Below, piece by piece: positions 55,838 through 64,000 of a stretch of 64,000 bases of DNA; position 1 is the first letter of the stretch, and each line of letters opens with the position of its first letter. The notes under the pieces are model-generated. The model did not search any database and was not told the origin of the DNA. It saw only the letters and a program-made list of their open reading frames with translations. The stretch is from Thalassomonas actiniarum (GTDB lineage Bacteria; Pseudomonadota; Gammaproteobacteria; Enterobacterales; Alteromonadaceae). A program made the position numbers and the translations under genes. The stretch is from NCBI RefSeq assembly GCF_000948975.2, contig NZ_CP059735.1, forward strand, positions 4,216,001 to 4,280,000. The letters are read 5' to 3'.

Positions 55838-58800
55838 TTAGCCCTTCTCAATTTCTTTTTTAGGAAACTCGATAACAAAAGTAGAACCATCTCCCTTGAT
55901 CAGGTTGATTTTACCTTTTATCTGTTCGGTTAAAATACAAACAATTTCCATCCCCAGGGATGAGGTCTTGCGAAAATCAACCCCTTCGGCAAAACCGACC
56001 CCATTGTCTTTCACTTTTAAAATATAGTTTTCATCATCCGGTTTCATTTCAATCAAGACCACCGCCTGCCCTTCAAAGCCTTTAAAGGCGTGCTTATAGG
56101 CATTGGAAACCAGTTCATTGATGATCAAACCACAAGGCACTGCGGTATCGATATCGAGATAGACATCTTCGGCATCGATACAGATATCTATGCCGTAAGT
56201 ATTTGAGCTGTACACCCGGCTTAAGGTGCCGGCGAGCAAATGAATATAATCGTTAAAATCAATTTCCAAAAAGTTTTCCGACTGGTACAGGCTTTCGTGA
56301 ATCAACGACATCGAGCGGATGCGGTTCTGGCTTTCCGCCAGCAACTCGGAAAACTCGGGATTGTTATTGGCAATGGACTGCATGTTCAGCAGGCTGGAAA
56401 TCACCTGCATATTATTTTTTACCCTGTGATGGATTTCTTTTAACAGCACATTTTTTTCCTGCAGCGACAAGGTCAGCTGATGCTCGGCATCCTGCTGCTT
56501 GGTAATTTCCTGTTCAAGCTCCAGGGTACGTTTGTGCACCAAAGCTTCAAGCCGGTCGCGATAACGCTTGAGTTCATCTTCCGAATGCTTGATTTCGGTA
56601 ACATCATGGGCCACAGCAATAATATGCTCTGAATTGCCTTCATTAGACACCACCTTAGTAAGCCCTAAATCAACAATGACTTTTTCATGTCCTTTAAAAT
56701 GTTCGCACAACCCCTGCCACTGGCCATGTTCAAGTACTGCAGATAAAGCCTGGGCGCCTTTTTTCACATGGGTGAGCAAAGAATGGTTACCGGTCTCCTG
56801 CACCGCTTCTGGATGGCCAGATACCGGCTCACAGCCGAGTAAACCTTTAAAAGACTGGTTTTGATAAAGATAATTACCTTCAAGATTAATAATCGCCACC
56901 CCGTCCGAGGCTTCATCCAGACAATAGAGGTACATACGCAGTTTTTGGTTAAAGCTTGCTTCCACCTGCTTATTGGCGCTTTTTTTCATCAGATAAAAAG
57001 TCAAGAAGCTAAAAAGCACCACCAACAGGGAATAAAACATATAAGCTGCGGTACTGCGCCACGGGGGCGATTTTACCGTCAGGTTTATCATCAGCGGCTC
57101 ACTCCAGATACCGGCATTGTTAGAGCCTTTCACTTCAAAGGTATAATTGCCGGGGATCAGGTTGGTATAATTGGCCTGGTTGCGTCTGCTGGGCACCGAC
57201 CATTGCTCCTGCAGCCCCAGTAAACGGAACTGAAATTTATTTTTTTGCGGCTGGGTAAAGTCCAAACTGGCAAATTCAAAAGAAACAAAGTTTTCAAAAT
57301 AATCCAGCTCAATGGTTTTAACATCCACCAGGGCCTGGGAGAGTTCCTTAGGTTTATTAAACACATTAAACTGGGTCAAGACGATATCCGGCTGGTGCTG
57401 ATTAACGCTGAGCAGTAAGTGCCTGGGATTAAAGCGGTTAAAGCCATTATTGCCGCCAAAATACAGGGTACCGTCGTTAGCTTTATGATAGGCGCCACTG
57501 TTAAACTCATTGCCCTGCAGGCCGTGGTTGAGGCCAAAATTCCTGATTTTCCCGGTTTCCGGCGCCATGGCGCTCAGGCCTTTGTTGGAAGATAACCAGA
57601 TCATGCCGGAGTCATCTTCTAAAAGACCAAAAATAACATTGCTGTTCAGGTCGTTTTGGCGGTTGAAATGCGTGACATTAACGACGCTGAAATCTTTCAT
57701 ATTCAGCTCAACCTTCAGCAGCCCCTGATCTTTACTACCCAACCATAAGGAGTCATCGGTTGCCAATATCGAAATAAAAGAGTTGACATTACCGTCTGCC
57801 GTCTCAGCAAGCGTCAAGGCCAGGCGGTGCATTTTTTTCTCTGCCAAAGAATAATAGGCAATACCGCCGCCATCAGTGGCAAACCAGATAATACCCTCGG
57901 GTCCCTCGGTAATGCCTATAACACGGTCGCTGCCGAGGGAGTCGGGATCATTTTCATTATACTGGAAGCGCTGAAACTTTCCTTGCCGGTAAAGGTTTAC
58001 CCCGCCGCCAAAGGTCGCCGCCCAGATATTTTTTTGCGAATCTTCAAATAACCGGGTAATGCCGTTATGGCTGATGGAGTCAGGATCATCCGTATTATGG
58101 CGGTATATGGTAAAGTCTGTTTCATTGGATGCTTTGACATTGAGGCCGCCGCGCATGGTGCCCACCCATAACCGCTTTTGCGAGTCCACTAATAAGGACA
58201 TCACCCTGGCATCACTAAGCGAGCCGGGCTTTTCTGAAGGCATATAATGCTCAAACATTTTCGTGCGGGTATCGTAATGATTCAGGCCGCCGCCCCAGGT
58301 ACCGATCCAGACCACGCCACCGGGAGCATCGGCAATAGAAGTAATAATATTAGAACTTAAGCTTGACGGCGCCTTATCGATTTTTTTGACATGCTCTATC
58401 GAGCCCAACCTGGCATTCCATTTGTTCAAACCGGCGAAGGTCCCCACCCAGATCACCCCGCCTTTGTCCTGGACTATGGTCGTGACCCTATTGTCACTGA
58501 GGGAGTAACGTGAAGCCATTTCATGGTTAAAACGCAAAAAACCACGAAAGTCGCTGTTCCATAAGTTCAGCCCGGAATCCGTTCCCACCCAGATACGCCC
58601 GTCCGAATCCTGGAAAATCGTCCGTACCCGGTTATCCGCCAGGCTATAAAAATTCTGCTCCTGGTGCTTATGCTGGGTTACCGTGCGTTGGTGGGGGTTA
58701 ATAATCGCTAGACCGGCATCATAGGTGCCTACCCAGACAGTACCATCCTGCATAGGTTCAAGGGTGAGTATTTTATCCGACGGCAGCGAAACCCGGCTCT

Positions 58801-59461
58801 GCTCCTGATGGCGGTAATGGACAAAACGATCATTTTTACTGTCCCACATATTGACGCCGCCATTTTCGGTGGCAATCCAGATCCGCCCCTGTTGATCGGA
58901 TTTTATATCCCGGATATTGTTGGAAGACAGGGTATTGGCATTCTCAAGACTGTTAAGGTGACGAACTTCTTGCTTAGCCAAATCGAGCAGATAAAGGCCC
59001 TCAGATTCTGTGCCCACCCAGATAATACCGTCTTCACTTTGATGTAATACCTTGACATTAATCAGTTCCAACGGTTCCTGCCCGTCAAAGCCCTGGAAAC
59101 GGCGAAAACTTTGCCGGTATTTATCATAGATATTTAATCCGCCACCTAAGGTCGCTACCCATAAGGTACCGGCTTTATCATCAAGCAAATCACTAATATA
59201 ATCGTTGGATATGCTGTTTGGATCCCCGGGATTATTGAGAAATTGCTCCACCTTACGCCCGTCCCAGCGATTTAATCCCTCCTGGGTGCCTATCCAGATA
59301 AAACCGTATTTATCCTGGGTAACCGCAGTGATCGAATCCTGAGTTAAGCCATCTTGAGACAGCAGCTGGGAGAATACCGGGTTCTCATTGGCCGCTACAC
59401 TAAGGCTCAGGCTCAAACTCAGGCCCAACAAGAATAAGAAGCAAAAGGTTAGCTTGTTCAT
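55838..59461 (-). CDS. Two-component propeller sensor histidine kinase (Reg_prop-Y_Y_Y-PAS-HisKA_2)
   Basis: The 1207-aa protein has a signal peptide and about 14 propeller motifs of the type IWVGTxxGGLN, giving two seven-bladed propellers. A Y_Y_Y domain follows (residues about 700-800: RLLGLQEQWSVPS, YTNLIPGNYTFEVKGSNNAG). One membrane helix (AAYMFYSLLVVLFSFLTFYLM), a PAS domain and a HisKA_2 kinase complete it (EIHHRVKNNMQVISSLL near 1011, NELVSNAYKHAF, DNGVGF, SLGMEIV). It senses an outside signal, perhaps a glycan or its breakdown product, and should phosphorylate the next-gene regulator. The ATG overlaps the stop of the upstream gene. Confidence 0.93.
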   Translation of the reverse strand: MNKLTFCFLFLLGLSLSLSLSVAANENPVFSQLLSQDGLTQDSITAVTQDKYGFIWIGTQEGLNRWDGRKVEQFLNNPGDPNSISNDYISDLLDDKAGTLWVATLGGGLNIYDKYRQSFRRFQGFDGQEPLELINVKVLHQSEDGIIWVGTESEGLYLLDLAKQEVRHLNSLENANTLSSNNIRDIKSDQQGRIWIATENGGVNMWDSKNDRFVHYRHQEQSRVSLPSDKILTLEPMQDGTVWVGTYDAGLAIINPHQRTVTQHKHQEQNFYSLADNRVRTIFQDSDGRIWVGTDSGLNLWNSDFRGFLRFNHEMASRYSLSDNRVTTIVQDKGGVIWVGTFAGLNKWNARLGSIEHVKKIDKAPSSLSSNIITSIADAPGGVVWIGTWGGGLNHYDTRTKMFEHYMPSEKPGSLSDARVMSLLVDSQKRLWVGTMRGGLNVKASNETDFTIYRHNTDDPDSISHNGITRLFEDSQKNIWAATFGGGVNLYRQGKFQRFQYNENDPDSLGSDRVIGITEGPEGIIWFATDGGGIAYYSLAEKKMHRLALTLAETADGNVNSFISILATDDSLWLGSKDQGLLKVELNMKDFSVVNVTHFNRQNDLNSNVIFGLLEDDSGMIWLSSNKGLSAMAPETGKIRNFGLNHGLQGNEFNSGAYHKANDGTLYFGGNNGFNRFNPRHLLLSVNQHQPDIVLTQFNVFNKPKELSQALVDVKTIELDYFENFVSFEFASLDFTQPQKNKFQFRLLGLQEQWSVPSRRNQANYTNLIPGNYTFEVKGSNNAGIWSEPLMINLTVKSPPWRSTAAYMFYSLLVVLFSFLTFYLMKKSANKQVEASFNQKLRMYLYCLDEASDGVAIINLEGNYLYQNQSFKGLLGCEPVSGHPEAVQETGNHSLLTHVKKGAQALSAVLEHGQWQGLCEHFKGHEKVIVDLGLTKVVSNEGNSEHIIAVAHDVTEIKHSEDELKRYRDRLEALVHKRTLELEQEITKQQDAEHQLTLSLQEKNVLLKEIHHRVKNNMQVISSLLNMQSIANNNPEFSELLAESQNRIRSMSLIHESLYQSENFLEIDFNDYIHLLAGTLSRVYSSNTYGIDICIDAEDVYLDIDTAVPCGLIINELVSNAYKHAFKGFEGQAVVLIEMKPDDENYILKVKDNGVGFAEGVDFRKTSSLGMEIVCILTEQIKGKINLIKGDGSTFVIEFPKKEIEKG

Positions 59462-62400
59462 TTGTTATTTCTTGTATCTGTGATTAATAAATCATCCGCG
59501 GCCTGAACATCATAGAGTAGGGAAATAACTTCCTTTTCTGCCATATTTTGGGGCTCGGAAAGTATTTTTCTATAATCTCCCCGGCTTAAGCCCAGTTGTC
59601 CCGCCCGGATACAGGACCAGGTGCCGTCTCCCTTCTCCCGGGCCAGTTTGATGGCGCTTTCGGCAATAGAGACCACTTGCTCCCAGGTAAACAAACTTGG
59701 CTGAGTAATGGAAAAAGGAAAATAACTGATGCCCGCCGATGCCGTCACCGAAATAGATTCGGACTTCAATACTATGTTATGGCTCTCGATCGTGCTGATC
59801 AGGCGTTTGGCCAATAACAAAATCGCCTCAATGTCGTCGGTCTCCCCCGCCACCAGAAAGGACCCTTCTCCCCAGCGGGCTAACACATCTCCCTGGCGGC
59901 ATTTTTTAGACACTTGCCGGGAGATGGATAACATCACCGCATCACCGGTACCATAACCGTGGGCCTCATTAATCTGGAAAAAGTCATCTATCTCAAAAAC
60001 GACAAAAAATATCGGCCGGTTTTTGGCAATCGTTTCCGTCAGGGTCATCTTTTCCAGCCGCCGCTCAAGGTTCTTGGCGATTTTACTCATATAATCAACC
60101 ACAAACCTGCGATTATGCAGCCCGGTACCTATGTCGGTAATACACACTTCCGCCAATTGTTTATTGGCGCTTTTAAGCTCTTCGTTTCTTTCTTCAAGCT
60201 GGCTGCTTCTTTTTCGCAATTCCTGAGTTTTTTCTTCGACTTTAAGTTTGAGCTCTCGGCTGTTAACAGCTTCTTTTTTCAACCTGTGCAGATGCATCAG
60301 ATAAAGCAGGCTTAAAAACAGCATAAACAGGACAAAATAGCCTAAATAGGCGATTTTCGTCCGATACCAGGGCGGTAAAACCGTAACCTTTAATTGCATC
60401 GCATCCTGATTCCAGACCCCGTCGTTATTGGCGGCTTCCACCTTAAAACTGTACTGGCCGCTGGGCAAGTTGGTATAAGTGGCACGGTGTACCTTATCCG
60501 GGTTAATCCAGTCATTGTCATAACCTTCAAGCTTATAGCGGTAACGGTTATCTTCCACCACGGCAAAATCCAGTGCGGCAAATTCAAAACTGACCGAGTA
60601 CTCATGGGCATTTAAGGTCAGGGATTCAAGTAAGTGGGTTGCCACCTCCCCCAACACAGGACTGTTGATCTTAATAATCTTGGTCAGGGACACCTTAGGC
60701 GGATGCTGGTTTCTGAGAATTTCGGTGGGGTAAAAGGCATTAAAGCCATTAGAGCCGCCAAAAAACATCTTGCCTGAGCGGGCCTTAAAATGTGCCCCCG
60801 AATTAAATTCAAAGGACTGCAGGCCGTGATGCGGACCATAATGCTGTAAGAGATTGCTTTGCGGGGAAAATTTAGTTATCCCCCGGTTCGAGCTAAACCA
60901 GATATCCCCTTTGGAATCTTCCAGGATACCGTAAATGGCATTACTTTTAAGACCGTCAACCCGGGAAATATGGCTAAATACCGCTTGTTGCTTTTTGCTT
61001 TCCGCACTGGTTAATTTATTGACGCCATTGCCCTGGGAGCCAATCCATAAATTGCCCTGTTTATCCTCCATCATGGTCCAGTTTTCATTGCTGCTGATAG
61101 AGTCAGGGTTTGACGGGTCGTGCTGATAGTGGATAAAGTGCCCGGTTTTGGGGTTAAGCTTGGCGATGCCGCCGCCAAACAGGCTTACCCAAATAGTGCC
61201 GTTTCGGCTGGTGAGCACATAAACCACCTTGTTATTGGCAAGACTATTTACATCCCCTTCACGGTGGCGAAAAACAGTAAAGTCATCACTGGCCTTATTA
61301 TACCGAAATAAGCCGCCGCCATAGCTGGCGATCCATAAATCCCCTTCGTTATCCACAGATAACCGGGTGATGCCGCCTTTTTTCAGCCAGTTATCCCTGG
61401 CATCGTCCGGCGGATAATGCTTCAGTTCCCCTGTGGTTAAGTCCATCTTCATCAATCCCGAGGCGAAGGTACCTATCCATAAGTGATTACTTTCCGCCGT
61501 CAACGCGGTTATTCTTTCATCCACCAGGCCATTTTCTTTACCAAAATGCTGAAATTTGCCACTTTGCTGCGAATATTTTTCCAGCCCGGCATAAGTGCCA
61601 ACCCAGATGGTATCGTCATCGGACTGGGTAAAGGTTAACACGGTATTTGAGCGCAACCCCTCGAGGTTGTTGCCAGACTGGCGAAACAATTCAAACGAGG
61701 TGGTCTGGTAATTCCATAAATTAATGCCGGCATGGGTGCCCACCCAGAGTACTTTACCTTCGTCCTGAAACAGGCTGATCACCCGGTCATCGGTCAGACT
61801 GTTGGCGTTTGAGGCTTCCTTATAATAACCAAGGAAAGTATCGCTTTCACTGCGGTATTCAAATAAACCGTTATCCGTGGCAAACCATAATACCCCGCGG
61901 TGATCCTGCATAATATCGCGGATCAAATTACTGGTCAGGCCGTGTCCTGAATCGACATGGTAGCGTTTAACAAACCCGGTTCTGGGATTGTAACGGTTAA
62001 GCCCCTGATCATAAGTGCCTATCCACAACATGCCATCCATAGATTCAAACATGGTACGGATCCTGTCACTGCTGATAGAGTTTTCATCCTGGGGATCATG
62101 GCGAAAATGGCGCACGGTTTTCCTGCCGATATCCATTTGATTCAAACCGCCGCCATCGGTGCCGATCCACAAGGTCCCGTGTTGTTCCTGAAGTACAGCG
62201 CGGATCTTGTTACTGCTTAACGACATAGGGTTGTTATCATCGGCAACAAAACGCTCAAAGTTCCCGGTCTCCATATTATATCGGTTCAGCCCCGAGTCCG
62301 TGCCCAGCCATAAGTCTGAGGCACTATCTTCAACAATGGTGCGGACAATATTACCGGAAATACTGTTTTCATCCCCGGGATCATGCTTGAAATGGGTAAA

Positions 62401-62808
62401 GCTGCGGCCATCTTTATTGAGCAGGTTTAAACCGCCGCCATCGGTGCCCACCCATAACCTGCCGTCGGAGCTTTCCAGCAACGACCAGATCCAGTCTTTA
62501 CTCAGGCTCTGCTCTTTTTTCGGATCATGCAAATAAGTCACAAATTCATTACCGTCATACCGGTTAAGCCCTTCCGAGGTGGCAAACCAGACAAAGCCAT
62601 AATTATCCTGCAATATCTGGTAAACGGAATCTTGCGATAAACCGTCATTCACGGTTAAGTGTCTGAATCTCACATTTTGGGCAATTTCAGATCCCCAGAC
62701 AGGAAACAGCAAGCACAACAGCGCCAGCCCCAGGCAAATACGGCAAGCTGCCGGTAACCATTTATTAAAATTCAATAGCGCAGGTATTGTTAAATTAATC
62801 ATGATCAT
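59458..62808 (-). CDS. Propeller sensor with degenerate GGDEF output (Reg_prop-Y_Y_Y-GGDEF)
   Basis: The 1116-aa protein has a signal-like N-terminal hydrophobic segment (residues about 20-38) and about 14 propeller motifs (FVWFATSEGLNRY to MFFGGSNGFNAF). A Y_Y_Y domain (YRYKLEGYDNDWINPD, YTNLPSGQYSFKVEAANNDG), one membrane helix, a coiled coil and a C-terminal GGDEF domain follow. The GGDEF site reads GEGSF at residues 980-984, so diguanylate cyclase activity is unlikely; it could bind GTP or c-di-GMP, or act by contact. It overlaps the kinase gene by 4 bases. Confidence 0.92.
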   Translation of the reverse strand: MIMINLTIPALLNFNKWLPAACRICLGLALLCLLFPVWGSEIAQNVRFRHLTVNDGLSQDSVYQILQDNYGFVWFATSEGLNRYDGNEFVTYLHDPKKEQSLSKDWIWSLLESSDGRLWVGTDGGGLNLLNKDGRSFTHFKHDPGDENSISGNIVRTIVEDSASDLWLGTDSGLNRYNMETGNFERFVADDNNPMSLSSNKIRAVLQEQHGTLWIGTDGGGLNQMDIGRKTVRHFRHDPQDENSISSDRIRTMFESMDGMLWIGTYDQGLNRYNPRTGFVKRYHVDSGHGLTSNLIRDIMQDHRGVLWFATDNGLFEYRSESDTFLGYYKEASNANSLTDDRVISLFQDEGKVLWVGTHAGINLWNYQTTSFELFRQSGNNLEGLRSNTVLTFTQSDDDTIWVGTYAGLEKYSQQSGKFQHFGKENGLVDERITALTAESNHLWIGTFASGLMKMDLTTGELKHYPPDDARDNWLKKGGITRLSVDNEGDLWIASYGGGLFRYNKASDDFTVFRHREGDVNSLANNKVVYVLTSRNGTIWVSLFGGGIAKLNPKTGHFIHYQHDPSNPDSISSNENWTMMEDKQGNLWIGSQGNGVNKLTSAESKKQQAVFSHISRVDGLKSNAIYGILEDSKGDIWFSSNRGITKFSPQSNLLQHYGPHHGLQSFEFNSGAHFKARSGKMFFGGSNGFNAFYPTEILRNQHPPKVSLTKIIKINSPVLGEVATHLLESLTLNAHEYSVSFEFAALDFAVVEDNRYRYKLEGYDNDWINPDKVHRATYTNLPSGQYSFKVEAANNDGVWNQDAMQLKVTVLPPWYRTKIAYLGYFVLFMLFLSLLYLMHLHRLKKEAVNSRELKLKVEEKTQELRKRSSQLEERNEELKSANKQLAEVCITDIGTGLHNRRFVVDYMSKIAKNLERRLEKMTLTETIAKNRPIFFVVFEIDDFFQINEAHGYGTGDAVMLSISRQVSKKCRQGDVLARWGEGSFLVAGETDDIEAILLLAKRLISTIESHNIVLKSESISVTASAGISYFPFSITQPSLFTWEQVVSIAESAIKLAREKGDGTWSCIRAGQLGLSRGDYRKILSEPQNMAEKEVISLLYDVQAADDLLITDTRNNK

Positions 62809-62900
62809 AACGAATATTCACATCCTTAATACTTTCACTTCAGCCTGGTATATCAACAAATAACAAATGATCACCACCCTTAAGCCAGCATAACCGAGCC

Positions 62901-64000
62901 TCAACTGGCTAATATCTTGCGCAAGGTCGGGGCAGAAACCCCGACAAAGGTTGCAATATCCTGCCGGTTCATCCCCCCCTGCTCCGCCAAGCGGCTTAAT
63001 ATTTGCCTTAACTGTTGCAGACGGTTGATGCCGGGCGTTGGCGGCAGTTCAAGCCAGTCGGTTAGCGCCTCCACCAGCAAAAATTCCTGAACCTGCAGGA
63101 CCGGCGGCAAGGCACTTTGGGATAAAGCCTCGATACGGCGCCGTAAAGTGGCTTCCGGTAGCCCCAGGATACGGGCAGACTTACTGATATTGCCCTTACC
63201 CTGTACTTTCGCTAAACGGATCACTTCAGCTTCAAGCCATTTTCCGCATTCAAAAATAGCATCACTGTCTTTTAAAATATTGATGCAGGAGGTCAGTGCC
63301 TGCACCATTTTATCCTGTGGCTGTACGCCGATATCGGCGACTTTATGCCCTTGTGTTTCAGCAGCAGTAAAATCTGCCATATCACTTACTGCTGACTGTC
63401 CGCTTCCCCCCTCAGCATTGCCATTAAAAGAGCATTCCCAACGATGACTCGGCTCCCGCAGCGTCAGATGGGTGGCATCGATATAGGGGCTGTTGCAAAT
63501 AATCACCGCCCGCATCAACTGGTTTCTCAACTCACGAACATTGCCCGGCCAGTCATGCTGGCGCATCGCCCGGCTTGCCGTTTCGGTAAAGCCTTTAATT
63601 TCTTTGTTATAATGCTGGTTAAATTGACGCAGGTAATGCTCGGCAATCGGCATAATATCCATTGCCCTTTGCCGTAAATTTGGACTGTGCAGTGAAAAAA
63701 CATTGAGACGGTAGAACAGATCCTTACGAAAACGCCCTTTTTCAACCTCGGTGGCTAAATCCCGGTTGGTGGCGACAATCAGGCGGACATCAACCGTTTC
63801 AACCTGGTTACTGCCCACCGGAGAAAAGGTGCCTTCCTGGGCAAAACGCAGCAAGTGAATTTGCAGCTCCAGCGGCAACTCACCGATTTCATCTAAAAAC
63901 AGGGTGCCGGTATCCGCTTCTTTAAATTTCCCTAAATGGGATTCATTGGCATTGGTAAATGAGCCTTTTTTATGGCCAAAGAGCTCGCTGGCGATCAAAC
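62901..64000 (-). CDS. Sigma-54-dependent transcriptional activator, truncated by the window edge
   Basis: The frame is open to base 64000, so the N-terminus lies outside. The visible part is the AAA+ core after Walker A, with [15 protein letters not shown], the Walker B region [58 protein letters not shown] and [14 protein letters not shown]-terminal part with two HTH-like segments follows ([39 protein letters not shown]). The sigma-54 contact loop is GSFTNA instead of GAFTGA. It is 92 bases upstream of the propeller gene on the same strand, and could control it. Confidence 0.9.
   Translation of the reverse strand, partial: LIASELFGHKKGSFTNANESHLGKFKEADTGTLFLDEIGELPLELQIHLLRFAQEGTFSPVGSNQVETVDVRLIVATNRDLATEVEKGRFRKDLFYRLNVFSLHSPNLRQRAMDIMPIAEHYLRQFNQHYNKEIKGFTETASRAMRQHDWPGNVRELRNQLMRAVIICNSPYIDATHLTLREPSHRWECSFNGNAEGGSGQSAVSDMADFTAAETQGHKVADIGVQPQDKMVQALTSCINILKDSDAIFECGKWLEAEVIRLAKVQGKGNISKSARILGLPEATLRRRIEALSQSALPPVLQVQEFLLVEALTDWLELPPTPGINRLQQLRQILSRLAEQGGMNRQDIATFVGVSAPTLRKILAS

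Overview
The window looks like a chromosomal segment of a marine gammaproteobacterium. I infer Alteromonadales, most like Colwelliaceae/Thalassomonas. The reasons are the conserved neighbourhoods bepA-arsC / DUF2066-hda / purMN, dnaQ next to a TIGR03503-type gene, and pabB-nudL-sdaA. FadE and YihG homologues, many lipoproteins and one PEP-CTERM protein fit too. Coding density is high on both strands. I see no prophage, insertion sequence, rRNA operon or CRISPR array.

Layout. 0-8.6 kb: housekeeping genes (the 3' part of a BepA-type protease, ArsC-like protein, DUF2069, a metalloprotease-like lipoprotein, hda, DUF2066, purM, purN, DUF3108). 8.6-17.7 kb: amidotransferase, NTF2-like protein, fumC, fadE, yihG, a six-copy 51/52-bp tandem repeat and a second acyl-CoA dehydrogenase. 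FadR-like sites lie before both dehydrogenases. 18.1-21.1 kb: a tightly overlapping three-gene operon whose order, sizes and motifs match hydrogen cyanide synthase hcnABC, with a degenerate FNR/ANR-like box upstream. 21.2-24.7 kb: small accessory genes (HEAT repeats, PEP-CTERM, a Tat-like small protein, tail-collar protein, GNAT). 24.8-25.9 kb: eight identical tRNA-Asp genes in tandem behind a strong stable-RNA-type promoter.

26-33.1 kb holds the TIGR03503-type gene, dnaQ, an ETHE1-like MBL hydrolase, two small membrane proteins and a CBM9/DUF5916 outer-membrane protein. 35.2-42.6 kb is a coherent collagen/proline-peptide catabolism locus. On the plus strand are a POT peptide transporter, a Cys/Thr-type trans-3-hydroxy-L-proline dehydratase, an M24 Xaa-Pro peptidase and a pyrroline-2-carboxylate reductase-like enzyme. 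Facing them on the minus strand are a second M24 peptidase and a compact M9-like collagenase lipoprotein. The same palindrome, TTGTATACAA, lies before both transcription units, so they probably share one regulator, which is not encoded here. An S9 prolyl-oligopeptidase-family gene follows at 43.3-45.4 kb.

45.5-53.6 kb returns to metabolism (fumA-type fumarase, pabB, nudL, an ArsR regulator, sdaA, cysB and a coiled-coil membrane protein). 53.6-64 kb is a minus-strand signalling block. It contains a sigma-54 activator cut by the window edge, then a propeller sensor with a degenerate GGDEF domain, a propeller histidine kinase and a REC-PAS-GGDEF(degenerate)-EAL regulator. The two sensors each carry about 14 propeller motifs, and their genes are overlapping or nearly abutting. 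The least ordinary parts are this signalling cassette, the hcnABC-like operon, the collagen locus with its shared operator, the eight-gene tRNA-Asp array and the 51/52-bp repeat.
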